A stretch of 33,158 bases of DNA from Pseudomonadota bacterium (GTDB lineage Bacteria; Desulfobacterota; Desulfobulbia; Desulfobulbales; JAGXFP01): the NCBI GenBank assembly GCA_018823285.1, contig JAHJIQ010000041.1:1-33158 (forward strand), read 5' to 3'. Shown piece by piece: positions 31,755 through 33,158 of this stretch. Position 1 is the stretch's first letter; every line of letters begins with the position of its first letter. The position numbers and the translations under genes were made by a program. The notes under the pieces were generated by a model. The model had not been told where the DNA came from and made no database searches. It worked only from the letters and a program-made list of their open reading frames with translations.

Positions 31755-32312
31755 TCAGGAGATGATTTGAATGGGGATCTCTTCACGAATATCACCTTCT
31801 GAAAAAGCCCTTAAAATCGGGCGCTCAGGGTCAACCATCGAAATGATGAACATCAGAAGCCTGCTGCCTTTACCGAGAATGGTGTCGAGCTTTGTCGGAG
31901 TGTCTCTCGTTTTATCGTGTTCCCAGGCAACCCGGTGCATATGGTAGGTGCCGAGCAGAATGCAATCAAGTTCCCGCAGTTTGCGGGTGCAACTCATTAA
32001 CTCCCCAGGGTCGGCGACCCAGCCTCTCTTTTCAAGTGGGGTCTCAGACGGAATGGCATGTTCTGCCATAATGCCGTCCATAAAATCACACTGATCGCTG
32101 TCTGTACGGACATTTTTCAAAAGGGGCAGACAGGCTCTAATCTCATATCCCCGGTCGTTTCTGATCCCCCCGATCAGGCCGAAGGCTTTTGCTTCACGGA
32201 TTTCGTTTTCCAGATACTCACCGGAAAGTTTTCTAAAGCAATGAGTAACCATAGCCAGATAAATGTGTTTCGGCATGAGAATGGAGCGTCCGGTGAAACT
32301 GTCTTTTTCCAT
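31755..32312 (-). CDS. JAB/MPN (JAMM)-like protein, first gene of the operon
   Basis: 185 residues, no signal peptide. The pattern fits the MPN/JAB fold: a starting helix IYLAMVTHCFRKL, strand AFGLIGGIRND, strand EIRACLPLLKNV, a helix with DPGELMSCTRKLREL, then LLGTYHMH, TPTKLDTI and MFIISMVDPERPILRAF. The zinc motif HxH is present (H124, H126), as is T-x2-D (T140-D143), though 13 rather than seven residues lie between. The usual catalytic Glu of ExxGLL is Lys (K42) here with Glu at 40, so activity is uncertain. JAMM enzymes cleave isopeptide or cysteinyl bonds. It starts the six-gene set. Fold call is moderate. Confidence 0.6.
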   Translation of the reverse strand: MEKDSFTGRSILMPKHIYLAMVTHCFRKLSGEYLENEIREAKAFGLIGGIRNDRGYEIRACLPLLKNVRTDSDQCDFMDGIMAEHAIPSETPLEKRGWVADPGELMSCTRKLRELDCILLGTYHMHRVAWEHDKTRDTPTKLDTILGKGSRLLMFIISMVDPERPILRAFSEGDIREEIPIQIIS

Positions 32313-32348
32313 AATCTAAACGGCCTGTGATAAAGGCAGGGACGGAAT

Positions 32349-32373
32349 GTTGATAAAATTAAATAAAATCAAC
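32349..32373. promoter_or_regulatory. Inverted repeat upstream of the JAB-led operon
   Basis: GTTGAT and ATCAAC arms (6 bp, perfect) stand 13 nt apart in AT-only DNA, about 40 bases before the JAB-like start on the minus strand. It is a possible operator overlapping the promoter. Confidence 0.35.
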
Positions 32374-32657
32374 TATATATTTTACTATAAATTCATCATT
32401 GGTTCCAGTAGATATTGAAAGGAAAGGTAAGATCATCTATCAATATGTTGTTTTGCAAGAATATAGCTAAAATTGACCTGTTTTGTCAGTGCTTGCTCCT
32501 GGCAAACGTTATCAGGAGAAACTGGAGTGGTATCGAGGTAATTATTGCATAAATTAATCATTTTATTTAATAGATCGCTTGATGTGGGAATATGTATACG
32601 GTTAAAAATATTGAGAAAAAAAACGAGATAAAACCTGTCTGTTTCATGGCAAAGATG

Positions 32658-32687
32658 TTGACCCTTTTGTAGCTAGTATGCTATACT
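32658..32687 (+). promoter_or_regulatory. Extended -10 sigma70 promoter of the right-edge cytochrome
   Basis: TTGACC (32658-32663), 18 nt spacer, TGC-TATACT (-10 at 32682-32687 with the extended TGN). It implies a leader of about 245 nt before the ATG at 32941. Confidence 0.65.
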
Positions 32688-32760
32688 GTCTTTGATATTA
32701 GGTGGAATAAAGGGGGAAAATATTTCGCTTGAAACACAATTCTTTAATAAAATCAGTGTA

Positions 32761-32802
32761 TTACGCAAGCGCTTAACCATGTTGAGGCATTGCGTATTTT
32801 TA
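32761..32802 (+). promoter_or_regulatory. Leader hairpin followed by T-run, possible attenuator
   Basis: An outer stem TACGCAA/TTGCGTA and an inner stem GCTTAAC/GTTGAGGC-type with CAT loop are directly followed by TTTTT. It lies in the leader between promoter and cytochrome gene, where a terminator-like hairpin would give conditional read-through. Confidence 0.5.
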
Positions 32803-32940
32803 CGTTGTTTATGTTGGTTGCTTGGTTAAGAAAATTTTTTTTAGATTTTCTTTACATTATATATAGGGGATTCAGGTTTTAAATTTTCGCACCTTCTTCA
32901 GGCGTGGAAAGAGAATAAATTAGAATAGGGGGATTTACGA

Positions 32941-33158
32941 TGAAGAGACTGGCACTAATCGTTGGACTTATGCTTTTGGCCGTGGGGGGAACATCGGTCG
33001 ACAGCAAGGCCTACTTTCTTGATTCGCCACACAACGGATCAAACGGCATTGAGTGTAATTACTGTCACACTACATATTTTCAGTCAGGTGGTGACAATTC
33101 TATTGTTTGTTTGCAATGCCACGGTACAGCGACAGACATTCTCCCCCTCATACCTTAT
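32941..33158 (+). CDS. Multiheme c-type cytochrome, N-terminal part
   Basis: 72 codons, open at the right edge. AGGGGG precedes the ATG. A signal peptide MKRLALIVGLMLLAVGGTSVDSKA is followed by YFLDSPHNGSNGIECNYCHTTYF and IVCLQCHG: two CXXCH motifs (CNYCH, CLQCH) plus a conserved SPHN that supplies a likely axial His. This N-terminus resembles the long nano-wire or outer-surface multiheme cytochromes of Geobacter-like bacteria, but the class cannot be decided from 72 residues. Translated from a separate promoter, it diverges from the JAB-led operon. Confidence 0.9.

Larger units (their letters stand above)
32313..32940. other. AT-rich divergent intergenic region
   Basis: About 630 bases between the JAB-like gene (minus) and the right-edge cytochrome (plus). 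It holds the inverted repeat GTTGAT..ATCAAC at 32349-32373 close to the minus-strand gene, the promoter at 32658-32687 and a structured leader. No protein gene is supported, and no GEMM riboswitch core is seen. Confidence 0.6.

Noticed and set aside
32688..32940. GEMM-type cyclic dinucleotide riboswitch before the cytochrome
   Set aside because: The conserved GEMM core bases are not found in the leader, so only an unspecified hairpin leader is reported.

Overview
The window looks like the chromosome of an anaerobic Desulfobacterota-type bacterium (former Deltaproteobacteria; Desulfobulbales or Desulfuromonadales are my best guesses). The reasons are multiheme c-type cytochrome genes at both edges, a Geobacter-type citramalate synthase beside aspartate kinase, a sigma54 two-component system, and several small Cys-rich proteins of a kind I associate with this group. 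I see no tRNA, rRNA, CRISPR array, integrase, transposase or phage gene. The assignment rests on protein recognition only; no search was run.

Layout. 1-2626 (minus): a diheme cytochrome b membrane protein followed by a large multiheme cytochrome c that runs off the left edge, a likely electron conduit from the inner membrane to the periplasm or beyond. 2974-6515 (minus): histidine kinase, TPR lipoprotein and sigma54 response regulator in the gene order of the enterobacterial glrK-qseG-glrR (qseE-qseG-qseF) locus. 6862-8105 (plus): three small genes (SAP-like Cys-rich protein, dodecin, Cys-rich protein). 8770-12237 (plus): a compact mraZ-ftsA-ftsZ operon without any mur, mraW, ftsL, ftsI or ftsQ gene, behind a good promoter with a tandem repeat over the start of transcription; all three proteins are divergent, so this looks like a second, specialised FtsA/FtsZ module. 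It is followed by a small membrane protein and an AmpG-like permease. 14669-16735: a lipoprotein with TPR-like, beta-propeller, carboxypeptidase-regulatory-like and OmpA domains (PorE-like order). 16813-18633 (minus): trmL and an M23 peptidase with an altered metal motif.

18634-19552 is a gene-poor stretch with copies of a dispersed repeat. 19553-22384 (plus): lysC-cimA, feeding the aspartate family and isoleucine. 22459-22962: a short helix-hairpin-helix (ComEA-like) protein. 23107-25188 (minus): two solute-binding proteins and a TPR protein without permease or ATPase. A 45-bp two-hairpin repeat in opposite orientations brackets this block.

25426-32312 (minus): a tightly coupled six-gene set in transcription order: JAB/MPN-like protein, exported carboxypeptidase-regulatory-like protein, exported beta-helix protein, Glu/Leu-dehydrogenase-like enzyme and two tandem adenylosuccinate-lyase/PcaB-superfamily enzymes. 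Four successive junctions are start/stop overlaps or have a short gap with a clear Shine-Dalgarno, so co-expression is likely, but I do not recognise the pathway. At the right edge a second multiheme cytochrome gene begins behind a strong promoter and a long structured leader.

The most interesting items are the mraZ-ftsA-ftsZ module with its candidate operator and the six-gene JAB/beta-helix/dehydrogenase/lyase operon.
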